Shown piece after piece: positions 39,691 through 48,856 of a stretch of DNA of 64,000 bases; the stretch's first letter is position 1, and every line of letters starts with the position of its first letter. Position numbers and translations under genes: made by a program. This DNA comes from Avibacterium gallinarum. GTDB lineage: Bacteria; Pseudomonadota; Gammaproteobacteria; Enterobacterales; Pasteurellaceae. The notes beneath the pieces were generated by a model. That model was not told the DNA's origin. It saw nothing but the letters and a program-made list of their open reading frames with translations, and did no database searches. The stretch lies in assembly GCF_002921135.1 (NCBI RefSeq), contig NZ_PQVJ01000019.1, positions 1-64,000 on the forward strand, in the 5' to 3' direction.

Positions 39691-39757
39691 TGTTGTTCTC
39701 CTTTTAGAAATAAATGAATATTGGGCATCATTTTACTACGTTATCCACATTTAGGAT

Positions 39758-39793
39758 AAAAAAAATCTTCCTACTTATGAGGAAGATTTTTTC
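39758..39793 (-). terminator. Terminator of mscL
   Basis: AAAAAATCTTCCT (39760-39772) and AGGAAGATTTTTT (39780-39792) form a perfect 13-bp stem with a 7-nt loop; the U-rich side suits the minus strand. It lies 12 bp past the mscL stop. Confidence 0.9.
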
Positions 39794-39804
39794 TAATCAG
39801 CGAA

Positions 39805-40203
39805 TTATTTTTTTAATAAATCACGGATTTCAGTTAATAATTTTTCTTCATTTGAAGGCTCAGCAGGTGCTGCTTCTGGTTCTTCTGCTGGTTTCTTCAT
39901 TTTGTTCATACCTTTAACGACTAAGAAAATTGCGAACGCAATGATCACGAAGTCAACGATATTTTGTACGAATACACCGTAGTTTAAAGTCACTGCTGGC
40001 ACATCACCTACCGCTTCTTTCAATACAACGTGTAAATCTTTGAAATCTACGCCGCCTGTGAGTAAACCTAAAACAGGCATAATCACATCAGCAACAAATG
40101 AACTTACGATTTTACCAAATGCACCGCCGATAACCACACCGACAGCCATATCCACAACATTACCGCGCATTGCAAATTCGCGGAACTCTTTCATAAAACT
40201 CAT
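39805..40203 (-). CDS. mscL: Large-conductance mechanosensitive channel MscL
   Basis: MscL is a pentameric emergency valve for osmotic downshock in the inner membrane. The 132-aa product has [20 protein letters not shown], helix 1 with [16 protein letters not shown], helix 2 ([17 protein letters not shown]) and a charged C-terminal bundle ending IRDLLKK. It lies downstream of trkA, the known order. Confidence 0.97.
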   Translation of the reverse strand: MSFMKEFREFAMRGNVVDMAVGVVIGGAFGKIVSSFVADVIMPVLGLLTGGVDFKDLHVVLKEAVGDVPAVTLNYGVFVQNIVDFVIIAFAIFLVVKGMNKMKKPAEEPEAAPAEPSNEEKLLTEIRDLLKK

Positions 40204-40292
40204 AAAATACTCCTAAATAAAAGGCTGAAAGGATTAATCAGCGGCGGCTATTATATGTACTAAAAAGGATAAGTACAGCATTTTTTTCATTT

Positions 40293-41669
40293 TTAGATAA
40301 AAAACGCACTTGGTTGGAATAATTTTTCCACTTCAGGAATATGTTTTTTATCACTCACATATACCACAATGCGATCATCTTCTTCAATTACCAAGCTTTT
40401 TCTTGCCACCATCACCTCTTCACCACGCAGCACTGCACCGAGAATCACACCCGGCGGAAGTCTAATTTCAGACACTTGTCGCCCAATCACATTAGAAGAT
40501 TCCGCCTCACCGTGTACCACAATTTCTAAGGCTTCGGCGATACCATGACGTAAAGACACCACACTGCCCACATCGCCTTTACGAATATGCCCAAGCAAGG
40601 CAGAAATGGTCGCCTGCTGTGGCGAAACCACAATATCCAGCGTTCCCCCTTGCAATAAATTGATATATGCCATTCGTTGGATCAGCACCATCGCCTTTTT
40701 CGCCCCTAAGCGTTTTGCCAGCAAGGCGGACATAATGTTTGCTTCATCATCACTGGTGAGCGAAAGAAAAACATCAATATTTTCAATATGTTCTTCAAAT
40801 AACAAGGATTGATCAGAAGCATCACCGCAAAAAACCAACGTCTTTGACAAACGTTCTGCCAAGGCGGTAGCACGTTCAGGATTACGCTCAATCAATTTTA
40901 CTGAACATTGCTCTTCCAAACGTTTCGCCACTCCGCTACCAATATTTCCGCCACCAATAATCATTATGCGTTTATAAGGTTTTTCCAAGCGCTGTAATTC
41001 GCTCATAATAGCTTTAATATGAATCGTATCGCAAATGAATGTGACTTCATCGCCTGCTTCAATAATGGTTGAACCTTGCGGACGAATCACCTTATCCTGA
41101 CGCAAAATTGACACCACACGGCAATCAATATGCGGCAGATGCTCTTTAAGCGCCGATAACGCATAGCCCACCAAAGGGCCACCATAATAAGCTTTCACCA
41201 CCACAATACTAATTCGCCCATTGGCAAAATGCGAAACCTGCAACGCCCCAGGGTAATCAATCAAGCGTACAATTTCATCGGTAACCAATTTTTCTGGCGA
41301 AATAATATGATCAATGGGGATCACATCAGGCTGAAAAAGTTTATTTTTCTCACGCAAATAATCCGCACTACGAATACGCGCGATTTTAGTTGGCGTGTTA
41401 AATAAGGTATAAGCCACTTGGCAGGCGATCATATTGGTTTCGTCTGAATTGGTTACCGCCACCACTAAATCCGCATCTGCCGCCCCCGCCTCACGCAACA
41501 CTTTCGGTGAAGATGCCACGCCATTCACCACGCGCAAATCGTGCTTATCTTGCAAAGCGAGCAAGCGATCTGCTTGGTTATCCACAAGGGTGATGTCGTT
41601 ATCCTCACTGACTAAATTTTCCGCAAGGGTCGTACCAACTTGGCCAGCGCCTAGAATGATGATTTTCAT
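40293..41669 (-). CDS. trkA: Trk potassium uptake regulatory protein TrkA
   Basis: TrkA is the NAD(H)-binding gating subunit of the TrkH/TrkG potassium channel. The 458-aa product is a duplicated RCK protein: [13 protein letters not shown] (about 7-19) and [13 protein letters not shown] (about 237-249) are the two dinucleotide motifs, each followed by an RCK_C domain. It normally follows rsmB directly; here about 1.2 kb of extra DNA separates them. Confidence 0.96.
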   Translation of the reverse strand: MKIIILGAGQVGTTLAENLVSEDNDITLVDNQADRLLALQDKHDLRVVNGVASSPKVLREAGAADADLVVAVTNSDETNMIACQVAYTLFNTPTKIARIRSADYLREKNKLFQPDVIPIDHIISPEKLVTDEIVRLIDYPGALQVSHFANGRISIVVVKAYYGGPLVGYALSALKEHLPHIDCRVVSILRQDKVIRPQGSTIIEAGDEVTFICDTIHIKAIMSELQRLEKPYKRIMIIGGGNIGSGVAKRLEEQCSVKLIERNPERATALAERLSKTLVFCGDASDQSLLFEEHIENIDVFLSLTSDDEANIMSALLAKRLGAKKAMVLIQRMAYINLLQGGTLDIVVSPQQATISALLGHIRKGDVGSVVSLRHGIAEALEIVVHGEAESSNVIGRQVSEIRLPPGVILGAVLRGEEVMVARKSLVIEEDDRIVVYVSDKKHIPEVEKLFQPSAFFI

Positions 41670-41739
41670 TGTTGTGATCTCTTTGGTTTTTTATTGTTTG
41701 GCTGATTGCGTTTTTCTTTGGGGCTATAACGGGTTTCGC

Positions 41740-41950
41740 ACGTTGTGCGACTTACTTTCTTTTGTTTCCGCAAAAGAAAGTAAGCAAAGAAAAGCGTCCC
41801 CGATCAAATTGCTTTTCCTCATTTCGACAGAATTTTCTTAACGAAAAGTAAGCCCATACTCGCTATGCTGCGTTCAGGCGTTACTTTTCTAAAAATTATC
41901 TCTTCACTCGGGCAATTTGGACGGGAAAATTTATCCTATTGCCCTTTTGT
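41740..41950. repeat. Non-coding region with nested inverted repeats, probably a dispersed element
   Basis: CTTACTTTCTTTTG (41751-41764) and CAAAAGAAAGTAAG (41771-41784) form a perfect 14-bp stem with a 6-nt loop. Further on, AAAAGTAA near 41846 and TTACTTTT near 41883 form a second inverted pair around an about 30-nt centre. No convincing open frame covers it. From memory such stems recur in Pasteurellaceae genomes, so it may be a repeat family. The remainder of 41670-42106 shows only AT-rich sequence and an imperfect USS (AAAGTGCGAT) near 41970. Confidence 0.55.
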
Positions 41951-42106
41951 AGGCATTTTAACAGCATAAAGTGCGATGTTTATTTGAAAATTTTTATTTC
42001 CATTCGGGCAATTTACAAGGGGATTTACGCATTTTTATCTTGTCAGTAATGAAAAACCTTGTAGATGGCTCAATCATTTTTAATGTTACTTATTGATAAT
42101 AAAAGT

Positions 42107-42134
42107 AAAAATAGCGTACAACAGTACGCTATTT
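42107..42134 (-). terminator. Terminator of the two-gene module
   Basis: AAATAGCGTAC (42109-42119) and GTACGCTATTT (42124-42134) form a perfect 11-bp stem with a 4-nt loop, followed on the minus strand by a U-rich tail. It begins 4 bp past the stop of the 51-aa gene. Confidence 0.88.
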
Positions 42135-42137
42135 GGG

Positions 42138-42293
42138 CTAAGATTGTTTTATATTCATTTCTCGCAAATTCTGTTCTGTGACTTTTAGGCTTGATAAAAT
42201 CACCTTTGCTGCCTCAAATTTTTTCTTAAAAATTGGGGCTGTTGGTAACTTGTCTAGCTTTTTATTTGTTTTCACTTTCAATAATTTCTTCAT
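42138..42293 (-). CDS. Small basic protein, 51 aa, partner of the DUF6934-like gene
   Basis: The reading frame begins MKKLLKVKTNKKLDKLP and ends EMNIKQS. It is very Lys-rich at the N-terminus, with an amphipathic-looking C-terminal half. The ATG overlaps the stop of the 159-aa gene as ATGA (4 nt), the signature of translational coupling. It has no signal peptide. The segment PIFKKKFEAA matches PNTKKKFEAF near the end of the upstream protein, and the 18 bases below it are identical. I do not recognise a family. Size, charge and coupling would suit an antitoxin or toxin. Confidence 0.65.
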   Translation of the reverse strand: MKKLLKVKTNKKLDKLPTAPIFKKKFEAAKVILSSLKVTEQNLREMNIKQS

Positions 42294-42769
42294 AATATTA
42301 CCTCTACTCTTTGCTTTACTAAGAATGCCTCAAATTTTTTCTTGGTATTAGGTAAAAAAAGATGAATGCTTCCCTCACTAATTCCTGAAATTATAAATCT
42401 TTCTGAGATCTCAGAATAGTATTTATTCAACATCATACGATAAAGCCTTGTCCTGGCTTTCGAACTTCCTTCAAATAAAATCAATGCGGAAGGATATTCA
42501 AGGAAAAATAGTTCCGCAGCGTAGGCTACCGTTCTTAAAATTACTTCCATATCACCATTATTAGTGACCACCTTATCATCGATCTCTACGCCATCTATCG
42601 TATCACCAAACCCCAAGTTAAATAAGGGAGTATCTTCAGGAAATACGGCATTATCCAATCGGCAAAACTCAATAATTTTTGTTTGCTGCTCTCCATTTTT
42701 CCCTTGGCTAACAAATTGATAGCGTAATCTAGCACTATCTGAACTTAAAACATAAGGTTTAATTTGCAT
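42290..42769 (-). CDS. DUF6934-like protein of unknown function, 159 aa
   Basis: The 159-aa product carries LFNLGFGD, IDDKVVTNNGDMEVILRTVA and FEGSSKARTRLYRMML, a pattern I associate with the DUF6934 family (mainly Bacteroidetes, function unknown). It looks cytosolic and globular, with no membrane segment. There is no clear Shine-Dalgarno sequence before the ATG, so the mRNA may be leaderless or poorly translated. A palindrome lies 16-34 bp upstream of the ATG. The module is inserted between rsmB and trkA, contains no USS and is AT-rich, which suggests recent acquisition. The family call is from memory. Confidence 0.65.
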   Translation of the reverse strand: MQIKPYVLSSDSARLRYQFVSQGKNGEQQTKIIEFCRLDNAVFPEDTPLFNLGFGDTIDGVEIDDKVVTNNGDMEVILRTVAYAAELFFLEYPSALILFEGSSKARTRLYRMMLNKYYSEISERFIISGISEGSIHLFLPNTKKKFEAFLVKQRVEVIL

Positions 42770-42784
42770 AAAATATTATCAAAT

Positions 42785-42803
42785 AATAGTTACTATTTTT
42801 AGT
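42785..42803. promoter_or_regulatory. Palindromic operator-like sequence upstream of the module
   Basis: AATAGT-T-ACTATT (42785-42797) is a perfect 6+6 palindrome and overlaps a second one, ACTA-TTTT-TAGT (42792-42803). It lies 16-34 bp before the 159-aa gene, where a self-binding regulator would act. Confidence 0.5.
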
Positions 42804-42848
42804 ATTAATGTGACATTTATCTATCTACTAGTTTAAATTGACACAGGT

Positions 42849-44204
42849 TCAAGTGCCTTTTTTCCGCAATTTTACGTAATAAAATCCATCGCCGCGATTT
42901 TCTTGTGGGAAGAATTGATGGCCGACCTGCTCTTGTTCGGGGAATGGCAGGGGCATTAATTCTGCCTCGGGGTATTGTTGTAAAAAGTCGCTGATTTGTT
43001 GGCTGTTTTCTTCTGGCAATAATGAGCAAGTGGCGTAAAGCAACACGCCGTTTGGTTTTAAGCGTTGCCATAAAGCGGTTAGAATGGCTTTTTGTAAGGC
43101 CACTAAAGGGGCGATGTCGCTTTCTTTGCGTAGCCATTTTATATCGGGGTGGCGGCGGATAACTCCAGTGGCGGAACAAGGGGCATCAAGCAAAATTCGG
43201 TCAAATTGCACCGCACTTTCGCCAAACTGCTGTTGAATTTGGGCAAACCATTGATCTGGCTGGCTGGCATCGCCACAAATCACAAGGGCGTTTTGTCCCA
43301 TTCGTGCGAGATTTTCTTCCACCCGTTTCAATCGATGCGGTTCAACGTCTAATGCCGCCACCTTGGCTTGTGGTGCAAGTTCTAAAATATGCGTGGTTTT
43401 TCCACCGGGTGCAGCGCAGGCATCTAAAATCAATTCGCCATTTTGCGGCTCAAGCAATAAGCCAGACCATTGTGCGTGTAGATCTTGCACGGTGAGCCAA
43501 CCTTCGGCGAAATGCGGTAATTGCGCGACATTTTTCGCCTGTTCCAAGCGGATCGCCTGTGGGTGATCCGCGCTTGCCGCTTCAATGTCAGCCTCTTGCA
43601 ACAAGGTTAGATACTCATTCACGTTGCTATGTTGCGGGTTCACTCGTAACCACATTGGTGGCCGTTGGTTATTCGCTTCCACAATCTCACGCCAATTTGG
43701 ATAGGCTTTTTTCAGCTTATGCACGAGCCATTCAGGGTGCAAGGTTTGCCAATGCTTATCCACTTTCGCCAAAATGCTCTCTTGCTCGCGCAAGAAACGG
43801 CGTAGCACGCCATTCACCAAGCCTTTGAAACTGTCCAATTTTAGGCTTCGTGCGGCTTTTACCATTTCATCTACCACCGCGTGATCGGGCGTGCGTAAAT
43901 ATAATAATTGATACAATCCCACCAACAATAAACAATGCACAAGACGCGTTTTGCCTTTCAACGGCTTATCCACCAAGTGCTGAATAATTTGCTCTAAACG
44001 TGGCAACACGCGGCACACGCCAAAGCAAATTTCTTGTAATAAAGGGAGATCCTGCTCTTTCAGTGCAGGATTTTTTTCCGCCAACAAGGTGGAAAGCGAT
44101 TGCCCCTTATCCAACACTTGCAAAAGATATTGTGCCGCCACGGCGCGCGCAGAAAGGGATTTTGCAGCAAGTGCGGTGCTTTTTTTGCTGATTTTTTGTT
44201 TCAT
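42849..44204 (-). CDS. rsmB: 16S rRNA (cytosine-967-C5) methyltransferase RsmB
   Basis: RsmB methylates C967 of 16S rRNA. The 451-aa product has the N-terminal NusB-like RNA-binding domain, SAM motif [18 protein letters not shown] (about residues 256-272), the motif IV cysteine in [15 protein letters not shown] and the catalytic cysteine in [12 protein letters not shown]. Its ATG overlaps the fmt stop by one base. The C-terminal region and trkA are separated by inserted DNA. Confidence 0.96.
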   Translation of the reverse strand: MKQKISKKSTALAAKSLSARAVAAQYLLQVLDKGQSLSTLLAEKNPALKEQDLPLLQEICFGVCRVLPRLEQIIQHLVDKPLKGKTRLVHCLLLVGLYQLLYLRTPDHAVVDEMVKAARSLKLDSFKGLVNGVLRRFLREQESILAKVDKHWQTLHPEWLVHKLKKAYPNWREIVEANNQRPPMWLRVNPQHSNVNEYLTLLQEADIEAASADHPQAIRLEQAKNVAQLPHFAEGWLTVQDLHAQWSGLLLEPQNGELILDACAAPGGKTTHILELAPQAKVAALDVEPHRLKRVEENLARMGQNALVICGDASQPDQWFAQIQQQFGESAVQFDRILLDAPCSATGVIRRHPDIKWLRKESDIAPLVALQKAILTALWQRLKPNGVLLYATCSLLPEENSQQISDFLQQYPEAELMPLPFPEQEQVGHQFFPQENRGDGFYYVKLRKKGT

Positions 44205-45163
44205 TATGCCAACACCTTACCCACGCTGAACCAATCTGCTCGTCCATTGAGTAAATCCTGTGCCGACATTGGCTTTTTACCCGCAGGCTGCAGCTGAGTG
44301 AGATTTAACACACCATCTGCGGTAGCAATTTGAATGCCATTTTTATCCGCTTGTAAAATCGTGCCTGCTGGCTGATTTTGATGTGGCAGCACCTTGGCTT
44401 GATACACTTTCAAGGTCTGCTCGTTGCCCTCTTTATCCGTGGTCACAAAATAGCTAATCGGCCAAGGATTAAACGCACGAATACAACGCTCAAGCTGTGT
44501 CGCTGAAAGCTGCCAATCCAATTTTGCTTCTTGTTTAGAAAGTTTATCGGCATAATTGGCAAGGGCATCATCTTGCGCTTCAGGTGGAAACTCTCCTGTT
44601 TCCAAGCCATTTAACACATCAAGCAACGCATTTGGCGCAATCTGTTCCAACTTATGATAAAGGCTTAGAGAGGTGTCTTCTGGGCTGATGTCGCAATACA
44701 CTTTATGCAGCATATCGCCCGTATCCAAGCCTTCATTCATTTGCATAATAGTCACGCCAGTTTGCGCATCACCCGCCCAAATCGCGCGCTGAATCGGCGC
44801 TGCCCCACGCCAACGAGGCAAAATCGAGCCGTGTACATTCAAGCAGCCTAATCTTGGCGCGTCCAACACCGCTTTCGGCAAAATTAAGCCATAGGCCACC
44901 ACTACCATCACATCGGCATTCAGTGCTGCCAGCTCCTGCTGCGCTTCCGCTTTGCGTAGGGATTTAGGCTGATAAACAGGGATCTGATGCCGCTCCGCCA
45001 ATTGTTTCACCGCACTTGCTTGTAGTTTCTTACCCCGTCCAGCTGGCTTGTCTGGCTGCGTATAAACCGCAATCACATTATGTTCTGAATTCAACAGTGC
45101 CGCTAAATGCTGTGCGGCAAATTCTGGCGTCCCCGCAAAAATAATATTTAAAGGTTTTGTCAT
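44204..45163 (-). CDS. fmt: Methionyl-tRNA formyltransferase
   Basis: Fmt formylates initiator Met-tRNA. The 319-aa product has the formyl-THF binding signature [34 protein letters not shown] with the catalytic Asp, and a C-terminal OB-like tRNA-binding domain. def, its usual partner, is not adjacent; the upstream gene is iolC. Confidence 0.97.
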   Translation of the reverse strand: MTKPLNIIFAGTPEFAAQHLAALLNSEHNVIAVYTQPDKPAGRGKKLQASAVKQLAERHQIPVYQPKSLRKAEAQQELAALNADVMVVVAYGLILPKAVLDAPRLGCLNVHGSILPRWRGAAPIQRAIWAGDAQTGVTIMQMNEGLDTGDMLHKVYCDISPEDTSLSLYHKLEQIAPNALLDVLNGLETGEFPPEAQDDALANYADKLSKQEAKLDWQLSATQLERCIRAFNPWPISYFVTTDKEGNEQTLKVYQAKVLPHQNQPAGTILQADKNGIQIATADGVLNLTQLQPAGKKPMSAQDLLNGRADWFSVGKVLA

Positions 45164-45261
45164 CGCATTTCTCTTGATTATGCAAGGTTGGAATTGGCGT
45201 TAAGTATAATGTATTTTTGACTTGGGGTGAAAAGAATGCTAAAAGAAAGGCGGATTAAAAA

Positions 45262-45302
45262 TAAAGTGCGGTGGAAAATTTGCCAAAAAACGACCGCACT
45301 TA
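45262..45302. terminator. Opposed USS pair between iolC and fmt
   Basis: AAGTGCGGT and ACCGCACTT face each other with about 20 bp of AT-rich sequence between. Both are exact USS copies. It lies 16 bp past the main iolC terminator and may be a second hairpin. Confidence 0.5.
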
Positions 45303-45317
45303 GTTAATCGCTAAAAT

Positions 45318-45342
45318 GAAAAAGCGAGCCATTTGGCTCGCT
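45318..45342 (-). terminator. Terminator of iolC
   Basis: AGCGAGCCA (45323-45331) and TGGCTCGCT (45334-45342) form a perfect 9-bp stem with a tight loop. The minus strand continues into U (complement of 45318-45323). Confidence 0.85.
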
Positions 45343-45372
45343 GACAACATTTATCAAAACAAACTTAAGCGG

Positions 45373-47286
45373 TTAATTTTTACGATTTTTCCATAATCGG
45401 ATCAATCGTCTATAACGCTCAGATACCGCTTGAATTAACTGCTCATCGGAAATCTCGCCGGCAAGCCATTGAGAAGAGGGTTGTCCGAAGATTGTGCGGC
45501 CAACAGCAAAACCTTTGACTAACGGCGCATTTGCAGAGGCTTTAAAGACTTGTTCAAAGGTTTCTTCTGGGGCATCTAACCCTAAAATAAGAATACCGCG
45601 GCAATAAGGATCACTTTGTTCGATGACGTGGCTAATCTCTTGCCAAGCCTGCGCAGAAACACCGGGTAATTTCCACCAATCTGGCTTAATGCCAATAGCA
45701 TAGAAATGTTTAATCATTTCTGCATAATAAGCCTCGTTTTGTTCCATATCTGCAGGCAAAATAATTTCTAATAGCAATTCGTGTCCTGTTCGGCAACAAG
45801 TTTGGTAAACCTGTTTGAGCATTTCATCTTGTTCTGCACGCAAATCTGCATTATCGGCAGGGTGATAGAAAGCAAGACATTTAACAACCTGTTCGGCAGG
45901 CCAATTGATGAGTTGGCTACCAAGATCACCATGTTCTAAACGTAACGGACGAGAAGAAGGCAACTCAATTGGTCGCCCAATCCACCAGCCTTTACCGGTG
46001 ATTTCATTGAGCGCTGCTTGTCCGAAGGTTGTATCAGCCAGAATACCAGCGTGTCCGTTGGCAATACCTTCTTGTTGTGCCGTTTGTTCAGCCGCTTGTA
46101 CAAGAAGTTTTTTCAGAACAGGAATTCTATCTAAATTCGCACCGCACTTTTGCGCCATATCAACAAGTTGTTTACGATGATCAAAAGCAAAAATACAAAG
46201 ATCGTCCCATTGGGTTTTACGCGTGGTAACACGATGTAAATGATTTAGTTGTAGATCAAGGTCAGGACGTGGCACGCTTTCTGCTCGAGCCAAATAATCA
46301 TCTAGCTCAGCCTTGGTTGGCATTGCTGGCGCACAGCCGTGACGAGAAACCACTAGCGCACCGCAAGCATTGGCATAGCGGCAACATTGCTCCCAGCTTT
46401 CACCATTGATATAACCGCGCAATAAGCCTGACATAAAGGCATCACCTGCACCTAAAACATTCAATACTTCAACCCGTACACCATAGACATTAATACCGCC
46501 GTCTAAATCATCAGGAATATCTCCCTCAAACACAGAGCAACCTAATGCTCCACGTTTACATACGAGTGTAGCATTGCTCACTTTGCGTACATTTTTTAGT
46601 GCCGTCAATGTATCTGTCGAGCCACCTGCAATATGGAACTCTTCTTCTGTGCCAACTAACACATCAAAATGATGCAACACTTCTTGTAGTGATTTGGTTA
46701 CCGCTTCGGAATCAATAAAACGTGTTTCACCATCACCAAGAGACGTTAAGCCCCACAAAACAGGACGATAATCAATATCAAGCAAACGTTTTGTGCCATT
46801 ACGTCCTGCATATTCTAAGGCAGTTAATACTGCGTGGCGTGTTTTAGGATGAGATAAATGCGTTCCTGTAATCGCAAGTGCTTTGGCTGAGGCGATATAA
46901 GCCTCATCAAAATCTTCTGCGCTAATCGCCATATCGGCACAATTCTCGCGGTAAAAAATAAGGGGGAAAGTATCTTGATCTTTAATGCCTAAAATCACTA
47001 ACCCAGTAAGCCGTTCTTTGTCTGTAATTAAATGGCTGGTATCCACCCCAACACGTTGCAATTCCTCTCGTAGAAAACGCCCCATATGCTCATCTCCAAC
47101 ACGAGCAAGCATGGATGACTTCACGCCTTGCACTGCTGTGCCATAAGCCACATTTCCAGAGGATCCGCCTAAATATTTTGCAAAAGAGGTGACATCTTCC
47201 AAGCGGCAACCAATTTGTTGAGCATACAAGTCCACTGCCACACGTCCAAGACAGATAAGATCTAAGGTTTTTTCAGTCATTTTCAT
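45373..47286 (-). CDS. iolC: 5-dehydro-2-deoxygluconokinase fused to a DUF2090 aldolase-like domain
   Basis: IolC phosphorylates 5-dehydro-2-deoxygluconate in myo-inositol breakdown. The N-terminal about 325 residues form a PfkB sugar kinase with GGSSGNVAYG near the start and the catalytic NVLGAGDAFMSG motif. The C-terminal about 300 residues are DUF2090, which resembles a TIM-barrel aldolase and may cleave the phosphorylated product (LPGVSAQAW, GFAVGRTIF). The ATG at 47286 has AAGGA upstream. The product is 637 aa. No other iol gene is present beside it except a divergent regulator. Confidence 0.92.
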   Translation of the reverse strand: MKMTEKTLDLICLGRVAVDLYAQQIGCRLEDVTSFAKYLGGSSGNVAYGTAVQGVKSSMLARVGDEHMGRFLREELQRVGVDTSHLITDKERLTGLVILGIKDQDTFPLIFYRENCADMAISAEDFDEAYIASAKALAITGTHLSHPKTRHAVLTALEYAGRNGTKRLLDIDYRPVLWGLTSLGDGETRFIDSEAVTKSLQEVLHHFDVLVGTEEEFHIAGGSTDTLTALKNVRKVSNATLVCKRGALGCSVFEGDIPDDLDGGINVYGVRVEVLNVLGAGDAFMSGLLRGYINGESWEQCCRYANACGALVVSRHGCAPAMPTKAELDDYLARAESVPRPDLDLQLNHLHRVTTRKTQWDDLCIFAFDHRKQLVDMAQKCGANLDRIPVLKKLLVQAAEQTAQQEGIANGHAGILADTTFGQAALNEITGKGWWIGRPIELPSSRPLRLEHGDLGSQLINWPAEQVVKCLAFYHPADNADLRAEQDEMLKQVYQTCCRTGHELLLEIILPADMEQNEAYYAEMIKHFYAIGIKPDWWKLPGVSAQAWQEISHVIEQSDPYCRGILILGLDAPEETFEQVFKASANAPLVKGFAVGRTIFGQPSSQWLAGEISDEQLIQAVSERYRRLIRLWKNRKN

Positions 47287-47391
47287 TGTGCTTTTCCTTA
47301 GTGATGATGAAATCACAAAATGCTTAATTCATAAAATCATAGTTAAATTAAAACATATATTTCAAAAATGTCATTTTATGGAATTAATATT

Positions 47392-47407
47392 TGAGAAGTA
47401 GATCACA
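47392..47407. promoter_or_regulatory. Candidate CRP site between iolC and its regulator
   Basis: TGAGA-N6-TCACA matches the CRP consensus TGTGA-N6-TCACA at 9 of 10 positions. It lies about 105 bp from the iolC ATG and 130 bp from the regulator ATG in a 250-bp divergent gap. Confidence 0.5.
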
Positions 47408-47536
47408 AAGATTTTCACCTATCCCGAGAAAACTACGCCTTAATCTTAAAATTTAGCAAAGAACATTTTCTGTTCAGATGAAATTTTTGCTATTATGAAC
47501 CAAGTTATAAAATATTTATTTCGTTAGGAAGGTAGA

Positions 47537-48382
47537 ATGCAAAATAACTCTCAGTTAGTCCAATTACAAAATGAAATCCGTGCGCGTTACGACAGTTTAA
47601 GTAAACGTTTAAAGCAAGTGGCACAGTATGTGCTAGATAACAGTAATAGTGTGGTGTTTGATACTGTTGCTACCATTTCTGAACGAGCCGATGTGCCGCC
47701 TTCCACCTTAATTCGTTTCGCTAATGCTTTTGGCTTCAGTGGATTTAATGAAATGAAGCAGATCTTCCGTGAAAACCTAATGGAAGAAACGGCAAATTAT
47801 ACTGAACGTTTACAACTTTTTCGTCAGCTTGAACCCGAACAAGCCAATCAAGAAAGTGCGGTGGATATTTTGAATATTTTTGCTCAAGCGAATTATCAAG
47901 CGTTACAGCAATTAGCTAGCCAAACCTCTGAGCAGGAAATACAGCAAGCAGTGGAAATTTTAAACAATGCAAACAATATTTTCATTATTGGCTTAAAACG
48001 TTCCTTTAGCATTGCGAGCTATTTAGACTATGCCCTGCACCACTTAGACTGCCGTTCATTTTTAATCAATGGATTAGGGGGAATGTTTGATGAACAACTT
48101 AATTTAGTTAAAGAGGGTGATGTCGTCATTGCGATTAGCTTTTCACCTTATGCAAAAGAAACAGTAGATATTATGCATACTACGGCAAATAAAGGCGTAA
48201 AACAAATTGCGATCACGGATAGCCAAATTAGCCCTTTAATCGCCTTTAGCGATGTTTCTTTTGTCATTAAAGAAGCCCAAGTACGTGGTTTTCGCTCACA
48301 ATGTGCAACAATGACTTTAGTGCAAACTTTGGCAATTGCCCTTGCATTAAAGAAAGAATTGCCTCCTTTAGAAAATAAATAA
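47537..48382 (+). CDS. RpiR-family regulator (probable inositol regulator)
   Basis: The 281-aa product has an N-terminal RpiR helix-turn-helix (about residues 15-75, TISERADVPPSTLIRFANAFGFSGF) and a C-terminal SIS sugar-phosphate-binding domain (IFIIGLKRSFSIASYLDYALH, about residues 140-160). Such regulators sense pathway intermediates, and the divergent position next to iolC suggests it controls inositol genes (IolR-like). AGGAAGG precedes the ATG. Confidence 0.88.
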   Translation: MQNNSQLVQLQNEIRARYDSLSKRLKQVAQYVLDNSNSVVFDTVATISERADVPPSTLIRFANAFGFSGFNEMKQIFRENLMEETANYTERLQLFRQLEPEQANQESAVDILNIFAQANYQALQQLASQTSEQEIQQAVEILNNANNIFIIGLKRSFSIASYLDYALHHLDCRSFLINGLGGMFDEQLNLVKEGDVVIAISFSPYAKETVDIMHTTANKGVKQIAITDSQISPLIAFSDVSFVIKEAQVRGFRSQCATMTLVQTLAIALALKKELPPLENK

Positions 48383-48396
48383 TAGATAAACAAAAA

Positions 48397-48418
48397 GGCT
48401 TGAGATTACTCTCAAGCC
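48397..48418. terminator. Bidirectional terminator between the RpiR gene and rplS
   Basis: GGCTTGAGA (48397-48405) and TCTCAAGCC (48410-48418) form a perfect 9-bp stem with a 4-nt loop. The minus-strand tail (complement of CAAAAA) is the stronger U-run. The genes on both sides converge here. Confidence 0.88.
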
Positions 48419-48440
48419 CTTATAATTTTCACTTGGAAAA

Positions 48441-48791
48441 TTAGTCACCAAGACGTTCTTTAATACGTGCAGATTTACCTGAACGCTCACGTAAGTAGTA
48501 AAGTTTCGCTTTACGAACCGCACCTTTACGTTTAACGGCGATGCTATCTACAACTGGTGAGTGAGTTTGGAATACACGCTCAACGCCCACACCGTTAGAT
48601 ACTTTGCGTAAAGTGAATGCACTGTGCAAGCCGCGGTTACGAATTGCAATAACCACGCCTTCGAATGCTTGCAGACGACGTTTACTTCCTTCAACAACCC
48701 ATACTTTAACTTCTAAAGTATCACCTGGGCGGAAGCTAGGTACATTTTGTTTTAATTGTTCTTGTTCAATTTGTTTAATGATGTTACTCAT
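48441..48791 (-). CDS. rplS: 50S ribosomal protein L19
   Basis: The 116-aa basic product begins [20 protein letters not shown] and has [19 protein letters not shown] and [17 protein letters not shown], typical of L19 near the 30S/50S interface. It is the last gene of rpsP-rimM-trmD-rplS. Confidence 0.97.
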   Translation of the reverse strand: MSNIIKQIEQEQLKQNVPSFRPGDTLEVKVWVVEGSKRRLQAFEGVVIAIRNRGLHSAFTLRKVSNGVGVERVFQTHSPVVDSIAVKRKGAVRKAKLYYLRERSGKSARIKERLGD

Positions 48792-48856
48792 TGTGTAATC
48801 CTTCTAAGATCCTAGTATTAACTGATGATTTTGCGAATGATTAAACTCGCAATCAA

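Noticed and set aside
39741-39749. DnaA box TTATCCACA before rraB as a replication or regulatory element
   Set aside because: A single 9-mer; the same word also occurs inside rimO near 34175. Not enough to call a site.
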